DNA of 15,890 nucleotides from an uncultured Erysipelotrichaceae bacterium (GTDB lineage: Bacteria; Bacillota_I; Bacilli_A; Erysipelotrichales; Erysipelotrichaceae): positions 1-15,890 of the forward strand of contig CANPNQ010000007.1 in assembly GCA_947575425.1 (NCBI GenBank), written 5' to 3'. A program made the translations under genes and the position numbers. A model generated the notes under the pieces. That model saw only the letters and a list, made by a program, of their open reading frames with translations. It ran no database searches and was not told the DNA's origin. How positions within the stretch are numbered: the first letter of the stretch is position 1; each line of letters starts with the position of its first letter. Of this stretch, positions 1 through 6,832 are shown one piece after another.

Positions 1-249
1 CAGCGGTTCACTGATCTGAGAGGAAGGATCTACCTCAATCTCCAGTTTTTCAGCCGTTTGCAGTATTGTGCAGGTGCGATCCCACCCTTGTTCATCTGAT
101 ATCTTCAAATTAAATAATACGATCTCAAATCGCTCCTTGCCATCTTCTACTATGATTCGCTCCGGTTCACAGCTATGATACGTTACTGTATAGCGTTGGG
201 AATGAAAATAAGGAAAAAGCGCAAACAGCAGGATTAAGAATTGTTTCAT
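1..249 (-). CDS. Secreted SNase-like protein, partial (runs off left edge)
   Basis: About 83 N-terminal codons are visible and the 3' end lies outside the window. The protein begins with a short basic residue followed by a hydrophobic stretch (MKQFLILLFALFPYF), which reads as a signal peptide. The segment after it (YTVTYHSCEPERIIVEDG, then a strand-rich stretch, then a LEIEVDP motif) has the spacing of the N-terminal half of a staphylococcal-nuclease beta barrel. The usual acidic metal site and catalytic Arg of active nucleases are not evident, so it may be a non-catalytic SNase-like fold. The start at 249 is preferred because a GGTGAT Shine-Dalgarno sits 4 nt upstream; in-frame ATGs at 255 and 261 are alternatives. 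It begins about 38 nt after whiA and is probably co-transcribed with it. The family assignment is by eye only, so function is uncertain. Confidence 0.5.
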   Translation of the reverse strand, partial: MKQFLILLFALFPYFHSQRYTVTYHSCEPERIIVEDGKERFEIVLFNLKISDEQGWDRTCTILQTAEKLEIEVDPSSQISEPL

Positions 250-287
250 CAACATCACCATTTACAGTCTGCGCTCTTTGATTCGTT

Positions 288-1226
288 TTATTCATTGCGG
301 TATTGATTTGCCAGTTCCTTCAGCTTTGCCAAGCGATGCTTCATTCCTGACTTGGAGATTGTTTCATGATACTGTTCCTGATACACATCACACAGCTCAT
401 TGAGGCTTGCCTCGGGATATTGTTTCCTTAATAATGCAGCTTCATACAGCTTTTTCGGCAATGCATCCAAACCGCGATAGGTCTCCAGCCATGCAATATC
501 CTCCAGCTGCTTTTTGCCTGCGCTGATCGTTTTCATCTCGTTGGCAAGCTCGCAGTTATCCAGCCTTGTTAAGGAATTCATAAAATCCCGCTGGATGCGG
601 CTGTCTTCAAAGGCAAATAAAGCATCACTCGCTCCGATGCAGCGCAAAAAATCTGATATCTTATCACTTGCCTTCACGTAGATCACATCCTGTGAGCGGC
701 GCTTGATGTATCTTGCCGGAATATCAAAACGGCGCATCAGCTTAGCGATAAAATCAGCCTGTGCCTTGGAATTCGCTGCGATTTCCAAATGGTAATTGGC
801 AGTGAGCGGGCTATTCACGCTGCCGCTAGCCAAAAATGCGCCTGCCAAATAAGCCCTTGCACAACACTCCTTGCGCACCATCGCTGTACCCGCATGCGGC
901 TTTAACCCTGTTTCATCCATGATCTCCAGATCCTTTAATATATGGGCAACCTGTGAATTTACCCGCAGAACATAGATATTGTTTTTCTTCAACTTCATCT
1001 TGCGTATCACCGAAAGCTGGGAAGACACCTGATAGCGTTCCTTTAACAGCTTGAGAATACGCTTTGCCGTATTGGCATTTTCACTCTTGATCTCGATTGC
1101 CATACCGGAGGAGGTTAAGGACAGGCTGGCACACATCTGAATCAGTGCTGACAGTTGTGCTTTGGCGCAGCAAGCGTGAAGTTCATTCATGGCAATCTCC
1201 GCTTTTACCTCTGTCGTAAAGCTCAT
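288..1226 (-). CDS. whiA: DNA-binding protein WhiA
   Basis: 312 aa, the normal length for WhiA. The N-terminal two thirds match the degenerate LAGLIDADG homing-endonuclease fold (conserved CCARAYLAGAFLASGSV at about 121-137), and the C-terminal part (about 225-310, including the LNELCDVY region and GMKHRLAKLKELA) is the helix-turn-helix domain. In actinomycetes WhiA is a sporulation transcription factor; in Bacillota it is a nucleoid-associated protein that influences cell division and chromosome segregation. It is the last conserved member of the rapZ-yvcK-whiA cluster. Its ATG overlaps the stop of the upstream reading frame as ATGA, which implies translational coupling, and a GGAAGGGA-type ribosome site lies just upstream. 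No internal stop or frameshift is seen. No HPr/Crh gene follows it, unlike Bacillus subtilis. Confidence 0.95.
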   Translation of the reverse strand: MSFTTEVKAEIAMNELHACCAKAQLSALIQMCASLSLTSSGMAIEIKSENANTAKRILKLLKERYQVSSQLSVIRKMKLKKNNIYVLRVNSQVAHILKDLEIMDETGLKPHAGTAMVRKECCARAYLAGAFLASGSVNSPLTANYHLEIAANSKAQADFIAKLMRRFDIPARYIKRRSQDVIYVKASDKISDFLRCIGASDALFAFEDSRIQRDFMNSLTRLDNCELANEMKTISAGKKQLEDIAWLETYRGLDALPKKLYEAALLRKQYPEASLNELCDVYQEQYHETISKSGMKHRLAKLKELANQYRNE

Positions 1227-2168
1227 GATCGTCCCTTCCTATTGATCAATTCTTCCATCATGATGCGCACCTTATTGGCATCATGACGAACCAGGTCATG
1301 CTCAAAGGTTAAAATATCATACTTCAACACCTCATAGGAATGCTTCGCATCCCGTATTTTAACCTCACTTGCGCCCATATCTTTATATTTATTTATCAGC
1401 TTTTCGCTGATCGCATTGTTATGGCAAACCACAGTATCTACCGCAAAACTTCCGGTATGATCCATAAGCGCCTGCATATGGTCCTCCATGCAATAGCCAT
1501 CGGTCTCCCCCGGCTGCGTCATCGCATTGCAGATATAGATTTTCTGTGCCTGAGATTTCGCCAGTTCATCACGAATCCCCGATAGGAATGATGCTTGTAT
1601 ACAAGGAACCGATTCCATAAACGATCACATCTGCCTGATGGATCGCAGTCAACGCCTGCGCACTGGCCTTTACATCACTCTGATAAAATACGCGACTGAT
1701 ACGATTGTCAAAATTGGGAATATTGCTCTCTCCGCGGACAATCGTCCCATCCTCCATCACCGCAAACAAAGTGATGACCTCAGTACTGCTGGGAATGATA
1801 TCGCCCTTTACATTCATGACCTTGGAAAAAGACTGGATTGCCTCGATAAAGCTTCCTGTATTCTGCGTCAATGCAGTCAGCAGAAGATTCCCCAAATTAT
1901 GTCCGCCGACATCTCCTTCTTCTCCCTCAAAGCGATAATTCATCAGTGTGGTAAGCAGGCTTTCACTCTCTGCCATGGCACACAAAACATTGCGTACATC
2001 GCCCATGGCAGGGATCTGATATTGCGCCCTTAGTCTGCCTGTACTTCCGCCATCATCTGCCACGGTGACAATCGCTGAGAGATTGATATTGGCTAACTGC
2101 TTTAAACCGCGCACGATAAGGGAAAGTCCATGTCCTCCGCCAATCGCTACTACATTCTTCATATGCAT
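1223..2168 (-). pseudogene. yvcK: YvcK/GlmR (CofD-like) gene interrupted by a frameshift
   Basis: Two overlapping frames together give one YvcK protein. The first (2168 to 1569) starts with the GGGHGLS nucleotide-sugar binding loop, contains VTVADDGGSTGRLR, and runs to GSLYTSIIP before ending at a TGA. The second (from about 1618 to 1223) carries GIRDELAKS, the conserved ICNAMTQPGETDGY and the C-terminal half. Intact homologues have about five residues between SIIP and the following Gly-Ile region; here only four nucleotides (1580-1583) remain, so about 11 nt appear to be missing. A repaired protein would be about 317 aa, the usual family length. YvcK/GlmR binds UDP-GlcNAc and, in Bacillus, stimulates GlmS and is needed for growth on gluconeogenic carbon sources. 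The start overlaps the rapZ stop by one base; a second ATG lies at 2162. This could be a real mutation, a sequencing or assembly error, or a split gene with reinitiation at 1618. Confidence 0.85.
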
Positions 2169-3022
2169 TATCTCGCTTTCATATCCCGATGCGACTTAAA
2201 ACAGTGATATTGCCCCTTATAATGATCAAACAGCCAGTTGGCCACAGACACGGAGCGATGATGTCCGCCTGTACAGCCAATGCATACGGTCAAGTGATTC
2301 TTGTTTTCCTTAGCATAAGAGGAAAAGCAAAAATCCAGATACTGCGTGATATGAAATAACAGCTGCTTGGTTTCCTCTGAGCGAATGACATAATCATAGA
2401 CTGCCTGATCATCTCCCGTCAGATCCTTCAATTCATCCACATAAAAGGGATTGGGCAAAAAACGCATGTCAAAAATCAGATCGGCATCCAAGGGAACACC
2501 GTATTTATAGCCGAAGGATATAAACGAAACGGAAAACACCTGTGATGAATTCAATTCCAATTTATCCATCAGTATTTTTTTCAGATCCGCTTGATATAAT
2601 TGCGTTGTATCAATGCGCATCACAGCTTGCCGATTTAAGCTTTCAAACATATCACGCTCTACCTCAATCGCTTCCTCCAGCGTATTTGCCTTATGAAACA
2701 GCAGCATCGGATGATGTCTGCGGGTGAATTTATAGCGCAGAAGCAGCTTTTCATCACTTGCATCCAGAAAAATGACGCGCACATTGACGCCGATATTTTC
2801 AAAATAACTCAAAAATCGTGGATAATCCATGGCAGTCGTTGCCAATGCCAGATTGATATAACGAGGATCGGGATTCGCATTGATGATCTCATCCAGACTG
2901 GAGATGAGCTGTACCGGATACTGATCAATGCAGTGATATCCCATATCCTCCAAGATTCCCATTGCGGTGGTTTTCCCTGCGCCGGACATGCCGGTCACAA
3001 GCAATACATTCTGTTTCGTCAT
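2168..3022 (-). CDS. rapZ: RNase adaptor / nucleotide-binding protein RapZ (YvcJ)
   Basis: 284 aa, typical for the family. The N-terminus has a P-loop (GMSGAGKTTA, residues 11-20) and the C-terminus carries the diagnostic CIGCTGGHHRSV motif (about 247-258) followed by basic residues. In E. coli RapZ binds GlcN6P and delivers the small RNA GlmZ to RNase E, controlling glmS; in Bacillus YvcJ is a nucleotide-binding protein linked to competence, and the RNA role is not established there. A strong GAGGTGATC ribosome site lies 2 nt before the ATG (AGGTGATCAA-ATG). Its TAA overlaps the yvcK start by one base, the compact arrangement seen across Bacillota. The frame is intact, so the damage in yvcK is not part of a general decay of the cluster. 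Confidence 0.95.
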   Translation of the reverse strand: MTKQNVLLVTGMSGAGKTTAMGILEDMGYHCIDQYPVQLISSLDEIINANPDPRYINLALATTAMDYPRFLSYFENIGVNVRVIFLDASDEKLLLRYKFTRRHHPMLLFHKANTLEEAIEVERDMFESLNRQAVMRIDTTQLYQADLKKILMDKLELNSSQVFSVSFISFGYKYGVPLDADLIFDMRFLPNPFYVDELKDLTGDDQAVYDYVIRSEETKQLLFHITQYLDFCFSSYAKENKNHLTVCIGCTGGHHRSVSVANWLFDHYKGQYHCFKSHRDMKAR

Positions 3023-3206
3023 TTGATCACCTCATTTTATGTCGATTTCTCCTTCGATATGCTGATTTCCCATGATTTGCATGCCATCCCAGAATATGGT
3101 TTCTACACACAAACTCCCACACGATGATCCCCGTTTTCTCTAATCCTTTGGATCTCTTGCTTGTATTTCCTTATTTTTGCTTTCCTTACGCTTCTGCGAT
3201 TCAGAA

Positions 3207-3635
3207 TCAATGAAGCAGCTTCGCCTTACGCTGCGGAAAGCGCATGGACATCTCGTGAAGATCGCTGATGATTTCATCCAATTCCTGCTTGGAAATAAGA
3301 GCGTCCATATAGAAGCGGCTCCTGCCCTTTTTGGCATAGCTGATTGCCAGTTGTACCTGTTCTTGTGCCGGCATGGCAGAAACCTCAAGATCCGGTTCGA
3401 GAAAGGCGGATTGATAGCACTCATTCAACAGCACCTTGCCAAGCCCTCTGATCAGATCCTCCAATTCACTTGTCAAAAGACAGGGAGAAACAGCATTTTC
3501 TACTAATACCTCATCCTCCCATTCCACTGCTACATTCAGCCAGTTGTTATCTTCATTTGCCCCGTTTTCATCATAGGGAAACTCATAGGAATCAATGTGT
3601 AATTCAAATCGCTTGTCAGCTTGGATCAGCTTCAT
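3207..3635 (-). CDS. WapI-like immunity-family protein
   Basis: 142 aa, soluble, acidic, with no signal or membrane segment. The N-terminal half resembles WapI-type small proteins: a beta strand region with NNWLNVAVEW followed by VSPCLLTSELEDLI, a pattern of Trp-Leu, then Pro-Cys-Leu, then a helix. WapI proteins include the immunity partner of the Bacillus WapA tRNase toxin, but many homologues sit alone in genomes with no toxin, and their role is then unknown. No toxin or Rhs/YD-repeat protein is present here. A GAGAGG ribosome site lies 7 nt from the ATG. The gene is 86 nt downstream of the DUF3795 gene with no clear terminator between them and 184 nt upstream of rapZ, so it may share a transcript with either. 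Family call is from pattern recognition only. Confidence 0.6.
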   Translation of the reverse strand: MKLIQADKRFELHIDSYEFPYDENGANEDNNWLNVAVEWEDEVLVENAVSPCLLTSELEDLIRGLGKVLLNECYQSAFLEPDLEVSAMPAQEQVQLAISYAKKGRSRFYMDALISKQELDEIISDLHEMSMRFPQRKAKLLH

Positions 3636-3721
3636 ATGGATACCTCTCTTTGTTTTATTACTTGCATGCTTGTATGGTAAGGCAAGGATGCAGCCTCATG
3701 ATTTGCCAAGGCTTTCCCACC

Positions 3722-4144
3722 TTATCCGAATTGTTTCCCATTGGGATTGATCTGTAGATCTTCCTCTGTTTTGTATCTCCCTGTTTGAATAAAGGTAATC
3801 AGTTGTTCTACATCATGAAATTCATCATAATCACCCAAAATACCGTTTCGTTGATAGATGATCCCATTTTCCTCATTACGCTTGAGACATTCCAAAAGAT
3901 GATCCATACCATAGCGCTTGATGAATTGGGTAAATGCATACGGCTTGATCTTTTGAAGGCATCCCTTGCGGCAATCTTCTTCACAGGCAAAACAGTGTGA
4001 GATTTGTTTTTCCCTTGCGCATTGGCGATTGACGCATGTGGCGCTGTCCTTACAATCATCGCTTTGACACCCATCGCACACTTCATTTTCCGAGCATATA
4101 CAACAGGCTAACCCACAAATCGCTATACCCAATTCCTTTTTCAT
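3722..4144 (-). CDS. Cysteine-rich DUF3795-type protein
   Basis: 140 aa. The first 70 residues contain 13 cysteines, opening with ICGLACCICS and continuing with CDGC, CVNRQC, CFAC and CRKGC spacings. This is the pattern of DUF3795 proteins, small cysteine-rich cytoplasmic proteins presumed to bind metal (zinc or iron-sulfur), whose function is unknown. The C-terminal half (residues about 70-140) is cysteine-poor and helical. The frame extends upstream to 4219, but an AGGAGG site lies 7 nt before the ATG at 4144 (4 nt before an ATG at 4147), so one of these is the start; the upstream extension would encode a hydrophobic segment overlapping the promoter and is rejected. It stands alone between the ptsI terminator and the WapI-like gene. 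Confidence 0.7.
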   Translation of the reverse strand: MKKELGIAICGLACCICSENEVCDGCQSDDCKDSATCVNRQCAREKQISHCFACEEDCRKGCLQKIKPYAFTQFIKRYGMDHLLECLKRNEENGIIYQRNGILGDYDEFHDVEQLITFIQTGRYKTEEDLQINPNGKQFG

Positions 4145-4200
4145 CATCCCACCTCCTGATTTTGCATATAAAAAATGATATACCGCTGTAAAACAAATAA

Positions 4201-4209
4201 AGTATACCA
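4201..4209 (-). promoter_or_regulatory. Extended -10 promoter for the DUF3795 gene
   Basis: Read on the minus strand this is TGGTATACT, an extended -10 element (TGn followed by TATACT) about 57 nt upstream of the start. No good -35 is present at the right spacing, as is common with extended -10 promoters. A second candidate, TTTACA-17-TATATG, lies closer to the gene but would leave almost no leader. Confidence 0.5.
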
Positions 4210-4332
4210 TAAAATGCATGGATCATCGAAGTGAATTTTGATTTTTACATAAGCAGGAAATGATATGCCCTCATTTATTTTCCAACAGACCGGATAAATG
4301 GATCGACACAAAGAAATGATTTAACCTTATAT

Positions 4333-4376
4333 AAAAAAAAGAAATGCACGATCAAAATCAATGACAATGCATTTCT
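4333..4376 (-). terminator. Rho-independent terminator of ptsI
   Basis: On the minus strand a perfect 9-bp stem (AGAAATGCA paired with TGCATTTCT, arms at 4368-4376 and 4340-4348) is followed directly by a run of eight T. It lies 32 nt past the ptsI stop. The loop is 19 nt and may fold further. Confidence 0.9.
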
Positions 4377-4407
4377 AATGAATTGTTTCACTCAAGAACG
4401 GAAGTGA

Positions 4408-6108
4408 TTAAGCAACCTTGCTTTTGACTAACTCCAGCACTTCCTCTGCTGTTGCCATGGAGAGGGCTTCCTCTGCCAGCTTTTCGCAGTCTGCCTTGCT
4501 TAGAGTCGTCACCATCTTACGAGCCTTTAGAATGGAGGTAGCACTCATGGAGAACTCATCCAGACCAAGCCCCAACAACAGCGGTACTGCATATGGCTCA
4601 CCGGCCATTTCACCGCACATACCTGCCCATTTGCCTTCCTTATGTGCGCCATCGATCGTTGCCTTTACCAGACGCAGGATACTAGGATTGTAGGGCTGAT
4701 ACAAATAGGATACATGCTCGCTCATCCGATCTGCGGCCATCGTATACTGAATCAGATCATTGGTTCCGATTGAGAAGAAGTCTGCCTCCTTCGCAAAGTT
4801 ATCCGCATTCACTGCGGCTGCCGGAATCTCTACCATCATGCCGACCTCGATGTTATCCGCTACCTTAACCCCTTCCTTGATCAGGTTTTCCTTTTCCTCA
4901 TGGAAGATCGCCTTGGCGTCACGGAATTCCTTTACCGTTGCGATCATCGGGAACATGATGCACAGCTTACCATATACGGAAGCACGGATCAATGCACGTA
5001 ATTGCGTGCGGAAAATATCGGTACGATCCAGACAAAGACGAATGGCACGATAACCAAGGAATGGATTCATTTCTTCCGGGAACTGGAAGTACGACAATTT
5101 CTTATCGCCGCCGATATCCAAGGTACGAACAACGACCTTGCGTCCGCCCATGCTAGACAATACTTCTTTGTATGCTTCAAACTGCTCATCCTCTGTCGGG
5201 AAATGATCAGAATTCATATACAGGAACTCGGTACGGAACAAGCCGACGCCTTCCCCACCATTTTCCAATACACCTTCTACATCCTTCACCCCGCCGATAT
5301 TGCCGGCAAGCTCTACCTGATGTCCGTCTGTGGAGATGGATTTCGCTGTTTTCAACACCTTCAGTGCTTCTTTTTCCTCCGCGTAAGCCTTTGCCTTTGC
5401 CTCATATTTGGCAACCGCAGCCTCATCCGGATTCAAGATGACCTCGCCTTCCAAGGCATCCAGCACGATCAAATCGCCATGCTTAGCCTCTTCCAAAATA
5501 CCGCTGCATCCAACCACAGCCGGTATCTCCAAAGAACGCGCCATGATCGCTGAGTGAGAAGTTCTGCCACCAATCGCTGTCGCAAAGCCCTTCGCAAAGG
5601 TATTTAGCTGGGCGGTATCACTCGGTGTCAGATCATAAGCCACAACCACACTGTCCTCATTGATCAAGCTCAAATTCGGGATCATCAACCCCATCAAATT
5701 GCATTTCAAACGGAAGGTTACATCCTTTACATCCGCTGCACGCTCTCTCATATAATCATTATCCATAGATTCAAAAATCATGATCATCTGATTGGCTACT
5801 GCATCCGTCGCATATTCCGCATTGACCCTCTCCGCTTCTATCATGCCAATGATCTGTGCGGATAATTCAGGATCGGATGCCATCATCAAATGGGCATCAA
5901 ATACAGCCAACTCTTCCTCACTCAAACGCTTGGAGGCAATCTCTTTGATCCCTTCAATATCCCTCTTTGTCTGTTCCAGCGCTTCGTTGAACTTAGCGAT
6001 CTCAACAGCGGGATCTGCGTCCTTTTTTACGATTTCAACCTTCGGCTGTTCCAGCTTATAGACCTTTGCGATCGCAACGCCGGAAGATGCCGCAATACCT
6101 TTTAGCAT
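4408..6108 (-). CDS. ptsI: Phosphoenolpyruvate-protein phosphotransferase (PTS enzyme I)
   Basis: 566 aa, close to the usual 570-575. Enzyme I takes the phosphate from PEP and passes it to HPr, the first step of all PTS sugar uptake. The swivelling His domain holds the active-site His185 in [13 protein letters not shown]; the C-terminal PEP-binding TIM barrel contains [29 protein letters not shown] and the catalytic Cys in [11 protein letters not shown]. The start at [10 protein letters not shown] is chosen because it matches the family N-terminus and has AGGAGG 10 nt upstream; the frame continues 11 codons further but through that site. No ptsH lies beside it. It has its own promoter, a cre-like site in the leader and a strong terminator, so it appears to be a single-gene unit. 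Confidence 0.97.
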   Translation of the reverse strand: MLKGIAASSGVAIAKVYKLEQPKVEIVKKDADPAVEIAKFNEALEQTKRDIEGIKEIASKRLSEEELAVFDAHLMMASDPELSAQIIGMIEAERVNAEYATDAVANQMIMIFESMDNDYMRERAADVKDVTFRLKCNLMGLMIPNLSLINEDSVVVAYDLTPSDTAQLNTFAKGFATAIGGRTSHSAIMARSLEIPAVVGCSGILEEAKHGDLIVLDALEGEVILNPDEAAVAKYEAKAKAYAEEKEALKVLKTAKSISTDGHQVELAGNIGGVKDVEGVLENGGEGVGLFRTEFLYMNSDHFPTEDEQFEAYKEVLSSMGGRKVVVRTLDIGGDKKLSYFQFPEEMNPFLGYRAIRLCLDRTDIFRTQLRALIRASVYGKLCIMFPMIATVKEFRDAKAIFHEEKENLIKEGVKVADNIEVGMMVEIPAAAVNADNFAKEADFFSIGTNDLIQYTMAADRMSEHVSYLYQPYNPSILRLVKATIDGAHKEGKWAGMCGEMAGEPYAVPLLLGLGLDEFSMSATSILKARKMVTTLSKADCEKLAEEALSMATAEEVLELVKSKVA

Positions 6109-6145
6109 ATACCTTTTTCCTCCTTGGTTATTAAATATCAAATCA

Positions 6146-6183
6146 GACAGATCTCATTCGCTGATTGCGCTTTCATATCTGTC
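6146..6183 (-). other. Stem-loop in the ptsI leader
   Basis: Perfect 7-bp arms, GACAGAT (minus-strand 6183-6177) and ATCTGTC (6152-6146), enclose 24 nt that include an inner CGC/GCG stem and the whole cre-like site. No T run follows, so it is not a simple terminator. It lies entirely between the predicted transcription start and the ribosome site. Role unknown. Confidence 0.5.
6162..6175 (-). promoter_or_regulatory. Candidate CcpA cre site, ptsI leader
   Basis: The minus strand reads TGAAAGCGCAATCA, matching the cre consensus TGWAANCGNTNWCA at every defined position except one (T to A at position 10). It lies just downstream of the predicted ptsI transcription start (about +7 to +20), a position from which CcpA typically blocks transcription. 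CcpA is inferred; its gene is not in the window. Confidence 0.6.
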
Positions 6184-6188
6184 CTATG

Positions 6189-6217
6189 CATATAAATGAT
6201 AACATTTTCACGACCAA
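6189..6217 (-). promoter_or_regulatory. Predicted sigma-A promoter of ptsI
   Basis: On the minus strand TTGGTC (6217-6212), a 17-nt spacer and TATATG (6194-6189) form a plausible sigma-A promoter. The implied start near 6182 would give a leader of about 75 nt containing the cre-like site and the stem-loop. Confidence 0.5.
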
Positions 6218-6270
6218 AATGCCACCCCTTTTCACATTTTCAAGGCGGTTACGTCCATATCTTTTTCAAT

Positions 6271-6606
6271 TTACCCTTTTTCCATATACAGCTGTGCCAA
6301 TAAGGCATCGACTGCCAGCTTTTTATAGCGATAATAGCTGGTTCGCGAATAATACTTTTTCCACCATCCGCTTTCTTTGATCTCCAGAAAATCATTTAAA
6401 ATGATCAAGGCATAGCGTTGATCCATCCGCAATAAGATCATACGCAAATGAGCCGCGACATCCATATCTGCATCATCACTGATCTGATCCTCCACCATGC
6501 CATGGATCGCCATCGTCGTATGTAACATCCCTTTGCGATACATCCTGCCCAAATGAACACAAAGCTGTTCCTTTTCCCGATACGTTAAATTCTGTAATTT
6601 CTCCAT
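6271..6606 (-). CDS. Small HTH-like protein, possibly MG284/MPN403-like
   Basis: 111 aa, soluble, mostly helical. I do not recognise it with certainty. The C-terminal part (NDFLEIKESGWWKKYYSRTS and the following YYRYKKLAVDALL, residues 71-103) has the look of a small helix-turn-helix with aromatic residues, like the ends of ArpU-type regulators and of the MG284/MPN403 proteins shared by Mollicutes and relatives. The N-terminal half has a short acidic patch (DQISDDADMD-like, about 40-49). AGGAGG lies 4 nt upstream of the ATG. The gene precedes ptsI by 162 nt with no terminator in between, so read-through into ptsI is possible. A near-perfect dyad in its own leader would fit autoregulation, which is an inference. 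Confidence 0.6.
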   Translation of the reverse strand: MEKLQNLTYREKEQLCVHLGRMYRKGMLHTTMAIHGMVEDQISDDADMDVAAHLRMILLRMDQRYALIILNDFLEIKESGWWKKYYSRTSYYRYKKLAVDALLAQLYMEKG

Positions 6607-6637
6607 ATTCCCTCCTATATATATGTCTATTTTCTAC

Positions 6638-6656
6638 ATTCCGGATCATCCGAAAT
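6638..6656. promoter_or_regulatory. Dyad-symmetric candidate operator
   Basis: A 19-bp imperfect palindrome with core CGGATcATCCG; eight of nine base pairs around the central C match, the exception being 6641/6653. It lies about 32 nt upstream of the start of the 111-aa protein gene, between AT-rich candidate -10 sequences (6662-6675) and the ribosome site. The binding protein is unknown. Confidence 0.4.
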
Positions 6657-6700
6657 TTACCTCTTATATATATTATTCGCGCAAAAAATGAAAACTACAG

Positions 6701-6720
6701 AATTTCACATAATTTCACAT
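6701..6720. repeat. Tandem 10-bp direct repeat
   Basis: AATTTCACAT occurs twice in direct succession, and a third partial copy (AAT) follows. It lies between the pfp terminator and the presumed promoter region of the 111-aa protein gene. It could be a regulator site one helical turn apart or simple sequence. Confidence 0.5.
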
Positions 6721-6752
6721 AATCGCTCATAGCGACCTATCGCTTTTGCATC

Positions 6753-6794
6753 AAAAAAAGCCGCTGCTTATGAAACTATCATAAAGCAAGCGAC
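6753..6794 (-). terminator. Rho-independent terminator of the phosphofructokinase gene
   Basis: On the minus strand GTCGCTTGCTTTATGA pairs with TCATAAGCAGCGGC, with two single-base bulges, around a TAGTT loop and is followed by seven T. It starts about 39 nt past the stop codon. Confidence 0.85.
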
Positions 6795-6832
6795 TCCTGT
6801 CTTATTTATATTAGATCAAGGTTCATAATTGC

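Noticed and set aside
1340..1585. Plus-strand open frame of 81 codons opposite yvcK
   Set aside because: Antisense shadow of the yvcK coding region with no ribosome site and no recognisable domain. The same reasoning applies to all plus-strand frames in the window.
3140..3424. Minus-strand frame of 94 codons overlapping the WapI-like gene
   Set aside because: It overlaps the WapI-like frame out of register, lacks a ribosome site, and its composition is that of a shifted coding frame. Its Lys-rich end runs into the intergenic gap.
3207..4144. Toxin-antitoxin or defence island between ptsI and rapZ
   Set aside because: No toxin, nuclease or other defence gene is present; only a WapI-like protein and a DUF3795 protein.
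4145..4219. Upstream extension of the DUF3795 frame, giving a hydrophobic N-terminus
   Set aside because: It would overlap the promoter and lies upstream of a strong AGGAGG placed for the ATG at 4144/4147; the homologous part begins there.
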